A stretch of 64,000 bases of DNA, taken from Roseomonas aeriglobus. Lineage in GTDB: Bacteria > Pseudomonadota > Alphaproteobacteria > Sphingomonadales > Sphingomonadaceae. Shown in pieces: positions 23,757 to 31,856 of the stretch. A model generated the notes under the pieces. It was given only the letters and a program-made list of their open reading frames with translations. It had not been told where the DNA came from and did not search any database. The DNA is taken from the NCBI GenBank assembly GCA_016937575.1, contig JAFHKN010000002.1, positions 620,001-684,000 of the forward strand. Direction: 5' to 3'. Position 1 is the first letter of the stretch. The number at the start of each line of letters is the position of its first letter. Both the position numbers and the translations under genes were made by a program.

Positions 23757-24355
23757 GTCGGCTGCGCTCCGGCGCGGGTGACGGTGGAGGTCAGTCCGTC
23801 GTAGCGCACGACCCAGGTCTGGTCACCGCTGACGAGCGTCGCGGTCAGCGGCTTCGACAGGCCATCGACGCCGAGCACCAGCGGAGGCGGCTGGTCGAGC
23901 GTCATCGCGACGCCACCGGGAAGGGCGTGGTAATCGAGTTTCGGCGTGCCCTTAGGGATGACACCGTCCGACGCGACTTTGGCAAAGCCATAGCCGCTGT
24001 CGTCGATCGTCAGCGCGACCATCCGGTCGCCCAGCATCGCGTCATCGCCCGCCGCCTCCAGCCGGGTGGCGAAGCGGCGGGCTTCCGATTCGACCGACGG
24101 CGCGCGGGTGGCCGACCCGATCGCCAACGCAATCCCGCCCGAGGCGATGCCGATGATCGCGAGGACGATCAGCATCTCGACCAGGGTCATGCCGGCGTCA
24201 GATCCTCCCCGGCACGGGGAGGGGGACCGCCCGCGAAGCGGGTGGTGGAGGGGGCGGGCGGCAACCGAGTTGCTCGCGGAGGTCCCCCTCCACCACGCTG
24301 CGCGTGGTCCCCCTCCCCGTGCCGGGGAGGATGCGGAGGCCACCCCTCCAATCAC
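23753..24355 (-). CDS. gspH: Type II secretion minor pseudopilin H with repeat-derived leader
   Basis: A 200-residue pre-protein. The start is a GTG overlapping the gspG stop (GTGA). The pseudopilin site is SDAG|MTLVEMLIVLAIIG with Glu 5, but it is 55 residues from the start, while prepilin leaders are normally 6-25. Residues 9-51 are the in-frame translation of a 129-bp palindromic repeat. Without it the leader would be MIGGVASASDAG. No ATG, GTG or TTG lies in frame between the repeat and the cleavage site. Whether the long leader is processed, or translation starts elsewhere, is open. The mature domain is about 145 residues, normal for GspH. Confidence 0.85.
   Translation of the reverse strand: MIGGVASASSPARGGGPRAAWWRGTSASNSVAARPLHHPLRGRSPSPCRGGSDAGMTLVEMLIVLAIIGIASGGIALAIGSATRAPSVESEARRFATRLEAAGDDAMLGDRMVALTIDDSGYGFAKVASDGVIPKGTPKLDYHALPGGVAMTLDQPPPLVLGVDGLSKPLTATLVSGDQTWVVRYDGLTSTVTRAGAQPT
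24203..24331. repeat. 129-bp palindromic repeat inside the gspH leader
   Basis: Starts TCCTCCCCGGCACGGGGA and ends with its reverse complement, with inner segments GGGGGACC...GTGGTGGAGGGG typical of the same family at 34648 and 35661. Its length is exactly 43 codons and it is open in the gspH frame. Confidence 0.85.
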
Positions 24356-24831
24356 CGCCCGGCCACGATATCCGCATCGAGCCCTTCGCCGCCCTCGGCG
24401 CCGTCCTTGCCCAGGCTTTTCAGCGAAAATCCGCCCGGTGCCGGCGAGACATAGACATAATCCCGGCCCCAGGCGTCCTTGGGCGGCTGGCCGACATAGC
24501 CTTCGGGGTTCCAGTTGCTCGGGATCGGGGCGGTCGTCGGCTTTTCGGCCAGCGCCTTCAGCCCCTGCGCGGTCGACGGATAGTCGCCATTGTCCAGGCG
24601 ATACATCTTCAGCGCCGCGCTGATCGTGCGCATGTCGGTGGTCGTGGTCGTCACGCGGGCCTGGTCGGGCCGGCTGAGGATGCCGGTGCTGACGATCATC
24701 CCGGCGATGACCGCAATGATGACCAGCACGACGATCATCTCGACCAGGGTCACGCCCTCATCGTTCGGGCGCTTGCGGCGGCGCGCCGCGGCTGCCACGG
24801 TGTCACGAAACTGTCGGAAAAGAGTGCGCAT
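24352..24831 (-). CDS. gspG: Type II secretion major pseudopilin G
   Basis: Major pseudopilin, 159 residues. Leader of 28 residues, basic (RRRKRPNDEG), then G|VTLVEMIVVLVIIAVIAGM with Glu 5. The mature domain has the family signature NGDYPSTAQGLKAL, then NPEGYVGQPPKDAWGRDYVY, and the C-terminal Ca-binding loop AEGGEGLDADI. An alternative ATG at 24843 abuts the ATG of the divergent gspL (24842); 24831 is chosen to avoid this overlap, but neither has a strong Shine-Dalgarno. Confidence 0.92.
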   Translation of the reverse strand: MRTLFRQFRDTVAAAARRRKRPNDEGVTLVEMIVVLVIIAVIAGMIVSTGILSRPDQARVTTTTTDMRTISAALKMYRLDNGDYPSTAQGLKALAEKPTTAPIPSNWNPEGYVGQPPKDAWGRDYVYVSPAPGGFSLKSLGKDGAEGGEGLDADIVAGR

Positions 24832-24841
24832 TCGCTCGCCC

Positions 24842-25969
24842 ATGATTATCACGCGTGACACCCATGTTACAGTCGAAGCGGCCCCGCACGCCAGCCTCGA
24901 CGCATCCGGCCCGGCGGGCGTCTGGACGCTGGCGGGCGAGGCGCTGGTCGCGTCGGATGCCGATGGGCCCGCTACCGTACTCGTGCCCAACGAAGCGGTT
25001 CGCCTTTTGGCGGTCGATCTGCCGCTGCCGACACGCGCCAGGCGGCTGGCTGCGCTGCCGTTCGCGGTCGAGGAACTGATCGCCGAGCCGATCGACAGCG
25101 TGCATCTGGCGCTGGGCATCGAACTCAGCCCCAAACGCTATCTCGTCGGCGTCGTCCGCCACGACCGGATGGCGGAATGGATCGCTCGGATAGAGGCGGA
25201 GGGCCTTGGTCACGCAGCGCTGGTCCCCGACGCGCTCGCGCTGCCCCAGCCGGCGGCGGGGGAATGGGCGGTCGAACTGGGCGCGACCCGCGCACTGGTC
25301 CGCGCTGGCGACGGCACCGGCTTTGCGATCCCCGCGGCCCTGCTGCGCACCGCTTGGGATGCCGCGGGCCAGCCGCGGACGATCGCGTACGGCACCGCAC
25401 TGCCGGCCGACATGACCGACAGCACGGACGCACTGGCGCTCGATCCGCTCGCCCGGCGGCTGCTCGCCCCGGCGCTCGACCTGCGCCAGGGGATCTATGC
25501 CGTGCGCCGGACGGGGTCGGGGTTCTGGCGCAAACTCGCGACGGTCGCCGTGCTCGGCCTGCTCGCCCATGTCGTGATCGCCGCGCTGGACACGCTGGCA
25601 CTGCGCAACATCGCCAATGCCCGCGTGGCCGAGACGCGCGAACTGGTCGCTACCAGAGCCCCCGGGACGGCGCTGCCGGAGGAGGGCCTGGCCGGCGCCG
25701 TCACCGACCTGTTGCCGCGACCTGGCGCCGGGGGCGGGGCCAACCCGTTCCTCGGTGCCGCCGCCCGCCTGTCGGCCGCGCTCACCCCGCTCGGCGCCGA
25801 TTTGTCCGTCCGCACGATGCGGACCGAAGGCACGTCGCTGATCGTCGATCTCGACAGCACCGACCCCGGCTTCGCCGGCCGGGTCCGCACCACCCTGTCG
25901 AGCGGCGGAATTGACGCCGCGGTCGCGCCGATCGATGGCGGCGTGCGCATCACGAGCCCGCTGGCATGA
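24842..25969 (+). CDS. gspL: Type II secretion system protein L
   Basis: A 375-residue inner-membrane platform protein that recruits the GspE ATPase. The actin-like cytoplasmic domain (about 1-215) contains VLVPNEAVRLLAVDLPLP and AALPFAVEELIAEPIDSVH; a transmembrane helix lies at about 228-246 (VAVLGLLAHVVIAAL); a periplasmic ferredoxin-like domain ends the protein. It starts the rightward L-M-E-F block and is divergent from gspG with essentially no spacer, so promoters for each must lie within the other gene. Confidence 0.9.
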   Translation: MIITRDTHVTVEAAPHASLDASGPAGVWTLAGEALVASDADGPATVLVPNEAVRLLAVDLPLPTRARRLAALPFAVEELIAEPIDSVHLALGIELSPKRYLVGVVRHDRMAEWIARIEAEGLGHAALVPDALALPQPAAGEWAVELGATRALVRAGDGTGFAIPAALLRTAWDAAGQPRTIAYGTALPADMTDSTDALALDPLARRLLAPALDLRQGIYAVRRTGSGFWRKLATVAVLGLLAHVVIAALDTLALRNIANARVAETRELVATRAPGTALPEEGLAGAVTDLLPRPGAGGGANPFLGAAARLSAALTPLGADLSVRTMRTEGTSLIVDLDSTDPGFAGRVRTTLSSGGIDAAVAPIDGGVRITSPLA

Positions 25970-26475
25970 AGCCTAAATCTTTTGTGGCGATCCGCATCGT
26001 CGAACACCCCACGATCGAGCGCATCCGCGTCTGGTGGGTCGGCCTGACCCCACGCGAACGCTTGCTGATCGGGACGCTGGGCGCGCTCCTCACCTTCGCG
26101 ATCCTCGTGTTCGGCGTCGTCAAGCCGCTCCAGGCCAGCCGCGCCGAATCGCTGGCCGATATCCGCACCTACGAAACGCTGATGGCTCGCGTGAACGCCG
26201 CCCCCGCGCTTGGTCCCCAGGCGACCGGCCCCCAGCCGCGTACCGGCACCGCCGCGGAGATCGTGACGCAATCCGCCGCCAGCTTCGGGCTGCAAGTGCA
26301 GGTGGAGGCGACCCCGACCGGCGTCCGCGCGACCGTCGCCGACGCGCCGTACGACGCAGTGGTCAACTGGATGGCCGACATCGCCCGCACCTCGACACTC
26401 GCCGCCACCCGCGTCGACATCCAGAAACGCCCGACCCCGGCGCGCGTCTTCGCGCAGATCGAGTATCGCGGATGA
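25966..26475 (+). CDS. gspM: Type II secretion system protein M
   Basis: A 169-residue protein with one transmembrane helix (about 33-52, LIGTLGALLTFAILVFGVV) preceded by the WVGLTPRER motif typical of GspM, and a periplasmic ferredoxin-like domain (ASFGLQVQVEATPTGVRAT). It partners GspL. Start overlaps the gspL stop and the stop overlaps the gspE start (ATGA). Confidence 0.92.
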   Translation: MKPKSFVAIRIVEHPTIERIRVWWVGLTPRERLLIGTLGALLTFAILVFGVVKPLQASRAESLADIRTYETLMARVNAAPALGPQATGPQPRTGTAAEIVTQSAASFGLQVQVEATPTGVRATVADAPYDAVVNWMADIARTSTLAATRVDIQKRPTPARVFAQIEYRG

Positions 26476-27950
26476 CCGACACGCTGATCGTCGATACGCT
26501 TAGCCCGCCGGCGCTGCTGCCCTACGGCTTCGCGCGCAAGGGCGGGGTGTTGCTGCGCGGCGGCGAATGCCTCCACCGCACCGACGCCGCCCTCGATGCG
26601 TTGCTGGAGGTTCAGCGGCTCCACCCCGCCGTCGTCTTCATCTCGGTCACCGACGAAGCCTTCGATGCAGCGCTGTCCGCCACCTACGGCCAGGGGGCGG
26701 CGCAGGCCGCCGAGTTCGAGATGGACGCGACCGACCTCGCGGCGTTGGCCGATTCGGTTGGTCCGGTCGACGATCTGCTCGATTCGAACGACGATTCGCC
26801 CGTCATCCGCCTGATCAATGCGATCCTGCTGGAGGCGGTGAAGGAGGGCGCGTCCGACGTCCATGTCGAGACGACCGAGAAGCGCCTGGTCGTCCGCTTC
26901 CGCATCGACGGCGTGCTGCGCGACGTCGTCGAACCGCAGCGGGCGCTGGCGCCGTTGCTGGTCAGCCGCATCAAGGTCATGGCGAAGCTCGACATCGCCG
27001 AAAAGCGCGTCCCGCAGGACGGCCGCGTGACGCTCAGGATCGGCGGCCACGACGTCGATGCGCGCGTGTCGACCATCCCGACCCAGCATGGCGAGCGTGT
27101 CGTGATGCGTCTGCTCGAGAAGGGCTCGCTGCGATTGGACCTCGCCGGCCTCGGCATGAGCGAGCGCGACGTCGACACCTTCCGCCGGCTGCTCGACCGG
27201 CCGCACGGCATGCTGCTGGTCACCGGGCCGACCGGCTCGGGCAAGACGACGACGCTGTACGCCGCGCTGTCCCGCCTCAACGACCGCAAGCGCAACGTGA
27301 TGACGGTCGAGGACCCGATCGAATATGAACTCGCCGGCGTCGCCCAGACGCAGGTCAACCCACGCACCGACATGACCTTCGCGCGGGGGCTGCGGGCGAT
27401 CCTTCGTCAGGACCCCGACGTCATCATGGTCGGCGAAATCCGCGACCAGGAAACTGCCGAAGTCGCGGTGCGGTCGGCGATGACCGGGCATTTCGTGCTG
27501 TCGACCCTGCACACCAACAGCGCGGTCGGGTCGGTCACGCGCCTGCTCGATATGGGCGTCGAGCGCTATCTGCTCGCCCCGATGCTGGTCGGCCTCGCGG
27601 CGCAGCGATTGGTGCGGCGGCTGTGCCCCGACTGCCGTTGGGAAGACACCGCAACCGAAGCCGATTCACGGCTGCTGGGCGGCGCGCTGAAGGTCGGCAA
27701 GCGTGTGTGGCGCGCCGGCGGCTGCGAAGCCTGCCACGGCGAGGGCTATCGCGGCCGCGCCGGCATCTATGAGGTCATCGCGGTCGACAGCCAGTTGCAG
27801 GCGTTGATCCACGATGGCGCATCGGAAGCGAAACTCGAAAAGCTCGCGAGAGCGAATAATCCGTCGCTGCTGGACGATGGCGTGGCCAAGGTGAAGGCCG
27901 GGGTGACGACCGTCGAGGAGGTCGCGCGCGTGACGCGGGACGAGGCATGA
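26472..27950 (+). CDS. gspE: Type II secretion ATPase E
   Basis: Hexameric cytoplasmic ATPase, 492 residues. N-terminal GspL-binding region, then Walker A VTGPTGSGKTTTLYA (about 250-264), Asp box EDPIEYEL, Walker B RQDPDVIMVGEIRDQETAE, His box STLHTNSAVG, and a zinc-binding tetracysteine module (CPDC ... CEAC). The stop is followed at once by a palindromic repeat that separates it from gspF. Confidence 0.97.
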   Translation: MTDTLIVDTLSPPALLPYGFARKGGVLLRGGECLHRTDAALDALLEVQRLHPAVVFISVTDEAFDAALSATYGQGAAQAAEFEMDATDLAALADSVGPVDDLLDSNDDSPVIRLINAILLEAVKEGASDVHVETTEKRLVVRFRIDGVLRDVVEPQRALAPLLVSRIKVMAKLDIAEKRVPQDGRVTLRIGGHDVDARVSTIPTQHGERVVMRLLEKGSLRLDLAGLGMSERDVDTFRRLLDRPHGMLLVTGPTGSGKTTTLYAALSRLNDRKRNVMTVEDPIEYELAGVAQTQVNPRTDMTFARGLRAILRQDPDVIMVGEIRDQETAEVAVRSAMTGHFVLSTLHTNSAVGSVTRLLDMGVERYLLAPMLVGLAAQRLVRRLCPDCRWEDTATEADSRLLGGALKVGKRVWRAGGCEACHGEGYRGRAGIYEVIAVDSQLQALIHDGASEAKLEKLARANNPSLLDDGVAKVKAGVTTVEEVARVTRDEA

Positions 27951-28074
27951 CAATCCTCCCCTGCCAGGGGAGGGGGCATCGCGTAGCGATGACGGAGGGA
28001 TGTCCCCGTCTCGATAGCGCGACACCCCTCCGTCAGGCCTGCGGCCGGCCACCTCCCCTTGCAGGGGAGGATTG
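27951..28074. repeat. Palindromic repeat filling the gspE-gspF gap
   Basis: Begins at the first base after the gspE stop (CAATCCTCCCCTGCCAGGGG) and ends CAGGGGAGGATTG three bases before the gspF ATG. Same family as 39106-39230: both contain an internal ACACCCCTCCGTC segment. Its last arm provides the gspF Shine-Dalgarno. Confidence 0.85.
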
Positions 28075-28077
28075 AGA

Positions 28078-29301
28078 ATGCCCGCCTATGCCTACCGCGC
28101 GGCGGATCGCTCCGGCGCCACCAAGAAAGGGGTCATCGAAGCCGCCTCCGCCCCCGCTGCCCGCGCGATGTTGCGCGAGCGCTCGCTGCTGCCCCTTGCG
28201 GTCGAGCCGGCGGGCGCCAAGCCGCAGACGGCCGGCAGCATCACGCTGCCCAGCCTCCGCCGCGGGGTCAGCGCGAAACAGCTCGCAACGCTCACGCGCC
28301 AGCTCGCGACGCTCATCGGGTCCGAAATCCCGGTCGAAGAAGCGCTGCGACTGGTCGCCCAGCAGTCCGAAGCGCGGCAGGTCAGCGCTCTCCTGCTCGA
28401 CGTGCGCGGCAGCATCCTCGACGGGCGCAGCTTCGCCGCCGCGCTCGGCAACCACCCCAAGGCCTTCCCCGAATTCTATCGCGCCTCGGTTGCGGCCGGC
28501 GAGAATAGCGGGCGTCTGACCCATGTGCTCAATCACCTCGCCCAGTTCGTCGAAACGCGGCAAGCCAATGCGCAGAAGCTGCAACTGGCACTGATCTACC
28601 CCGCGCTGCTCGCGACCGTGTCGGTCGGCATCATCGTGCTGCTGATGATCTACATCGTCCCCGACATCGTCCGCGTGTTCGTATCGCGCGGCGCGGAGCT
28701 GCCGTTCCTGACGCGCGCGCTGATCGCGATTTCGGCGTTCCTGCAGAATTGGGGGCTGGCGCTGCTGCTTGCGTTGCTTGTCTTGGGGCTGATCGTCGGA
28801 CGGTGGCTGCGCGTGCCGGCCAACCGGCTGAAGCTCGACCGCATGTTCGCCGAACGTCGCCCGTTCAAGCGCTTCAGCCGCCAGCATAATGCCGCACGCT
28901 TCGCCGGCAGTCTGGCGACCCTGGTCGAAAGCGCGGTGCCTTTGGTCGAGGCGCTGCAAGCCGCGGCTGCCGTTACGCCCAACCGCCACATCCGCGACCG
29001 CGCGCTGACCGTAGCCGCGCGCGTGCGGGAGGGGTTGAGCCTGCGTGCGGCGATGGCCGAGGCGGCGGTGTTCCCGTCGATGCTGACCGCGCTGGTCGCG
29101 AGCGGCGAAAGCTCGGGCAAGCTCGCCCCGGCACTGGGGCGGGCCTCGAGTGAACTCGACCGCGAACTCGACGCGCTGGCGGCGACGCTGGTTGCGCTGG
29201 TCGAGCCGATGGTGCTGCTGCTGATGGGCGGAATGGTGTTGATGATGGTGCTGGCGATCCTGCTGCCGATCATCAATCTGAACAATTTGGTGTCCATTTA
29301 A
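28078..29301 (+). CDS. gspF: Type II secretion inner-membrane platform protein F
   Basis: Polytopic platform protein, 407 residues, with two T2SSF domains (about 70-190 and 270-395) and three main membrane segments (about 165-190, 220-245, 375-400). Motifs include LATLTRQLATLIGSEIPVEE, FPEFYRASVAAGENSG and MLTALVASGESSGKLAPAL. ATG 28078 is favoured over TTG 28072: AGGGGAGG, part of the upstream repeat, ends seven bases before it. The stop abuts another repeat. Confidence 0.95.
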   Translation: MPAYAYRAADRSGATKKGVIEAASAPAARAMLRERSLLPLAVEPAGAKPQTAGSITLPSLRRGVSAKQLATLTRQLATLIGSEIPVEEALRLVAQQSEARQVSALLLDVRGSILDGRSFAAALGNHPKAFPEFYRASVAAGENSGRLTHVLNHLAQFVETRQANAQKLQLALIYPALLATVSVGIIVLLMIYIVPDIVRVFVSRGAELPFLTRALIAISAFLQNWGLALLLALLVLGLIVGRWLRVPANRLKLDRMFAERRPFKRFSRQHNAARFAGSLATLVESAVPLVEALQAAAAVTPNRHIRDRALTVAARVREGLSLRAAMAEAAVFPSMLTALVASGESSGKLAPALGRASSELDRELDALAATLVALVEPMVLLLMGGMVLMMVLAILLPIINLNNLVSI

Positions 29302-29402
29302 GCCCTCGCCCCTTTAGGGGAGAGGGGAAAGGGGCTCACCGAGACCGGCACTGGAGGATAGGCCCCTCTCCCAACCCTCTCCCCTGAAGGGGAGAGGGCT
29401 TA
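29302..29402. repeat. Palindromic repeat between gspF and gspN
   Basis: Arms AGCCCTCGCCCCTTTAGGGG and CCCCTGAAGGGGAGAGGGCT. It exactly fills the space between the convergent stops of gspF and gspN and may act as a bidirectional terminator. Confidence 0.8.
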
Positions 29403-30179
29403 TCAGATCTTCCCCCGGATACTCCCGCCCGGCGGCAGGCCGACGAATGGCAGCACCGCGGCGCCTTCGGGTGTCAGCTGAACGTCGACCGTGCCGTTGC
29501 CGCCCAGCGTCATCGTCAGCAGCGTGCGGCGCCGCTGGGTCGCCGGGGCCAGCGTGATCGTCGAGCGATCGCCGACGTGGTTCGCAGTCAGCACCAATGC
29601 CGGCACCGGCGTCGCCACGCCGCCTGCCTTCGGCCGGCAACTGCCGGGATCGGTCAGCAACTGCCCTTCGACCATCTGCCCCGATCCGCCCAGTTTCGCC
29701 CTGGGAAAATCGAGCTGCATCGTCATGTCGCACACGAACGGCAGGTCGGGCTGAATCGCCTGCAACAGCGTGCCGTCGGCCGACCCGGTCATCGCGTCGA
29801 CGGTGGTCGACGACGGGCCGATCAGCGCGCGTCCGCCGAGGTTCGTCGCGGCGCCCTTCGCGCTCCAGTCCGCGGCAAAGGCCAGCGTGACCAGGCTCCG
29901 GAGTGGCGCCCAGCCCCATGACAGCACGCTGCCCCCGGCCAGCCCCACTTCGCCGTTCCACACGGTCCCCCCGACGCCCGTCCGCCACGCCCCGCGATCG
30001 ACGATCGCGCTCGCGGGGATCGTCGCGACCATCGCGACGGCGTAAGCGGCTATCCCGAGCCCGGTGAAGCGGATAAGACGGCGGCGCGCGGCGTGGCGCG
30101 CGATATCGGAGGATACAGGTGAATCGTCGGGACGCTCTGAGGCTTCTGCGATCCGGCCTCGTCGTATCAGCGGCGTCAT
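29403..30179 (-). CDS. gspN: Type II secretion system protein N
   Basis: A 258-residue membrane-anchored protein: N-terminal cytoplasmic segment, one transmembrane helix (about 38-56), and a beta-rich domain with GVGGTVWNGEVGLAGG (the GTVWNG motif of GspN) and a Cys pair (FVCDMT, GSCRPK). GspN is optional in T2SS; its role is unclear. ATG 30179 overlaps the 5' end of the divergent binding-protein gene by 61 bp; no better start exists inside. Confidence 0.85.
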   Translation of the reverse strand: MTPLIRRGRIAEASERPDDSPVSSDIARHAARRRLIRFTGLGIAAYAVAMVATIPASAIVDRGAWRTGVGGTVWNGEVGLAGGSVLSWGWAPLRSLVTLAFAADWSAKGAATNLGGRALIGPSSTTVDAMTGSADGTLLQAIQPDLPFVCDMTMQLDFPRAKLGGSGQMVEGQLLTDPGSCRPKAGGVATPVPALVLTANHVGDRSTITLAPATQRRRTLLTMTLGGNGTVDVQLTPEGAAVLPFVGLPPGGSIRGKI

Positions 30180-31156
30180 CGGCTCTTCCCCTCTGGGCCG
30201 CCAAGAAGGTGGACAAGCGACCCGTCGCGCTGCTGCTGCCAATGACCGGCGAGCGTCAGCAGCTGGGGCTTAGCATGCAGCGCGCGGCGATGCTTGCCGA
30301 AACCGACGCGAAACTGATGTTCGCGCTCGACACCGCCGGCACGGCGGGCGGCGCCAGCGCGGCGGCGACCCAGGCGATGAAACGCGGCGCGGCGATGATC
30401 CTGGGGCCGCTGACGTCGTGGGAAGCGACTGCGGCGGCGGGCGCGGTGGCCGGCAAGGTGCCGGTCATCGCCTTTACCAACAGTGCATCCGCGCAGGCGT
30501 CGGGTGCGTTCGTCTTCGGCCTGACGCCCGTCCAGACCACGACTGCGGTGTTGCGCTATGCCCGTTCGCGCGGCGTCAGGAGCGTTACCGTCGTCGGCGA
30601 CGGCAGCCAGTGGAGCAATGCCGCGTCCGAAGCCGCAGTGAAGGCGCAGGGCGACCTGGGCCTCGATATCCGCGCGATCGCGGTAACGGCGGGCCAGCCC
30701 CTGCCGGCGGCGGGCGACGCACCCGACGCGGTGCTGATCCCCGGCAGCGGCGATGCGGTGCTGGCGGCGGCACGTGGGCTGAAGGACACGGGCGTGCAGT
30801 TGCTCGGCACGGTCCAGGCGCTCGACAATCGGCCATCGGCACTGGCGGCACTGGAAGGCGCATGGATCGCCGCGCCGGACCCGGCGGCGTTCGGCAGCTT
30901 TTCCGCAGAGTATGAGTCGCGGATCGGCGGCGCCCCCGGTGCCATCACCGCGCTGGCCTATGACGCCGCCAAGATTGCAAAGACGCTGCGCGCGGCGAAT
31001 GCGCTCAGCCGCGAGGGGCTGTTGGCCGCGGACGGTTTCTCCTGCGTTACCGGCACCGTCCGCTTCCGCGCCGACGGCAGCTGCTCGCGCGACCTGGCGA
31101 TCCTGCTGGCGGGCGCGGACGGGTATCGGAGCGTCGCAACCAGCCGGGGGGCGTGA
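30119..31156 (+). CDS. Periplasmic binding-protein-like protein (penicillin-binding protein activator/LpoA type)
   Basis: A 345-residue exported protein. Tat-like start NRRDALRLLRSGLVVSAAS, then a two-lobed Peripla_BP_6 fold: KRPVALLLPMTGERQQLGLS, AAMILGPLTSWEATAAAG, VPVIAFTNSASAQASGAFV and SVTVVGDGSQWSN. This is the arrangement of LpoA-like penicillin-binding protein activators rather than amino-acid transport proteins. GTG 30119 has GGAGG six bases upstream. It sits between the E-F and J-K parts of the T2SS locus, so a role in letting the apparatus pass the peptidoglycan is conceivable but unproven. Confidence 0.8.
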   Translation: MNRRDALRLLRSGLVVSAASSALPLWAAKKVDKRPVALLLPMTGERQQLGLSMQRAAMLAETDAKLMFALDTAGTAGGASAAATQAMKRGAAMILGPLTSWEATAAAGAVAGKVPVIAFTNSASAQASGAFVFGLTPVQTTTAVLRYARSRGVRSVTVVGDGSQWSNAASEAAVKAQGDLGLDIRAIAVTAGQPLPAAGDAPDAVLIPGSGDAVLAAARGLKDTGVQLLGTVQALDNRPSALAALEGAWIAAPDPAAFGSFSAEYESRIGGAPGAITALAYDAAKIAKTLRAANALSREGLLAADGFSCVTGTVRFRADGSCSRDLAILLAGADGYRSVATSRGA

Positions 31157-31196
31157 GGGTGGCGGCTACCGCATCATCTTCACCCATGGGTGTTAG

Positions 31197-31287
31197 CGTT
31201 CCCCGGCGAAGGCCGGGGTCCAGTTGCAAACCGTGAATGCTTCCCGGCCAGCGACGGCGCCTGGGCCCCGGCCTTCGCCGGGGAACG
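31197..31287. repeat. Inverted REP pair overlapping the gspJ start
   Basis: CGTTCCCCGGCGAAGGCCGG and its reverse complement (CCGGCCTTCGCCGGGGAACG) flank a 40-base loop. The same pair occurs at 46128-46222. Here the loop contains the only plausible gspJ start codons. Confidence 0.85.
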
Positions 31288-31856
31288 GTTTCGGTTCCGG
31301 GAGCCGGTCGTCGCGTTGCGCTGACACCGGCAAAAGGTGCGGGGACGACGGCTTCACCCTGATCGAATTGATGATCTCCCTCCTGCTTTTCGCGCTGATC
31401 GCGGTGGCGGGGGTGGCGCTGGTCGACAGCGTGCTGGGCGTGCAGGGCCGTACCGAAGCTCGTCTCGATCGCCTGACCGCACTCCAGCGCGCGATGCTGG
31501 TCGTCACCGGCGACGTCGAACAGGTCGCGAGCGGGAATATCGAGGGCGGGGGGGCCGCTCTCTCGCTGCGTCGCGCCGCACCGGGTGTCGGCGGCCCGCC
31601 GATCACCATCCGCTACGCGCTCGACCGCGGCGTGCTGGTGCGCGATGCGGGCAACGGCGCGCAGGCATTGCTGCGCGATGTCGCGGGCGTCCGCTGGCGC
31701 TTTGCCGAGCAGGGCAATTGGCTCGAGCGCTGGCCGGCGGGCGACCCCAAGGCCTGGCCTGGCGCGATCGAGCTGGAAGTCACGCTGGCCGGCGCCCCCG
31801 CCGGCACCATCCGACGCGTCGTCGCGCTGCCGGTGCGGGCGAAGGACGTCAGCTGA
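31233..31856 (+). CDS. gspJ: Type II secretion minor pseudopilin J (start uncertain)
   Basis: A 207-residue pre-protein if GTG 31233 is used (TTG 31224 also possible). The pseudopilin site is GDDG|FTLIELMISLLLFALI with Glu 5, but it lies about 39 residues from the start, and much of that leader is translated REP sequence. No start codon is in frame closer to the site. A 16-codon reading frame (ATG 31186) ends in a TGA overlapping the GTG, which could couple translation. The mature domain (LDRLTALQRAMLVVTGDVEQ) is typical of GspJ. Confidence 0.85.
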   Translation: MNASRPATAPGPRPSPGNGFGSGSRSSRCADTGKRCGDDGFTLIELMISLLLFALIAVAGVALVDSVLGVQGRTEARLDRLTALQRAMLVVTGDVEQVASGNIEGGGAALSLRRAAPGVGGPPITIRYALDRGVLVRDAGNGAQALLRDVAGVRWRFAEQGNWLERWPAGDPKAWPGAIELEVTLAGAPAGTIRRVVALPVRAKDVS

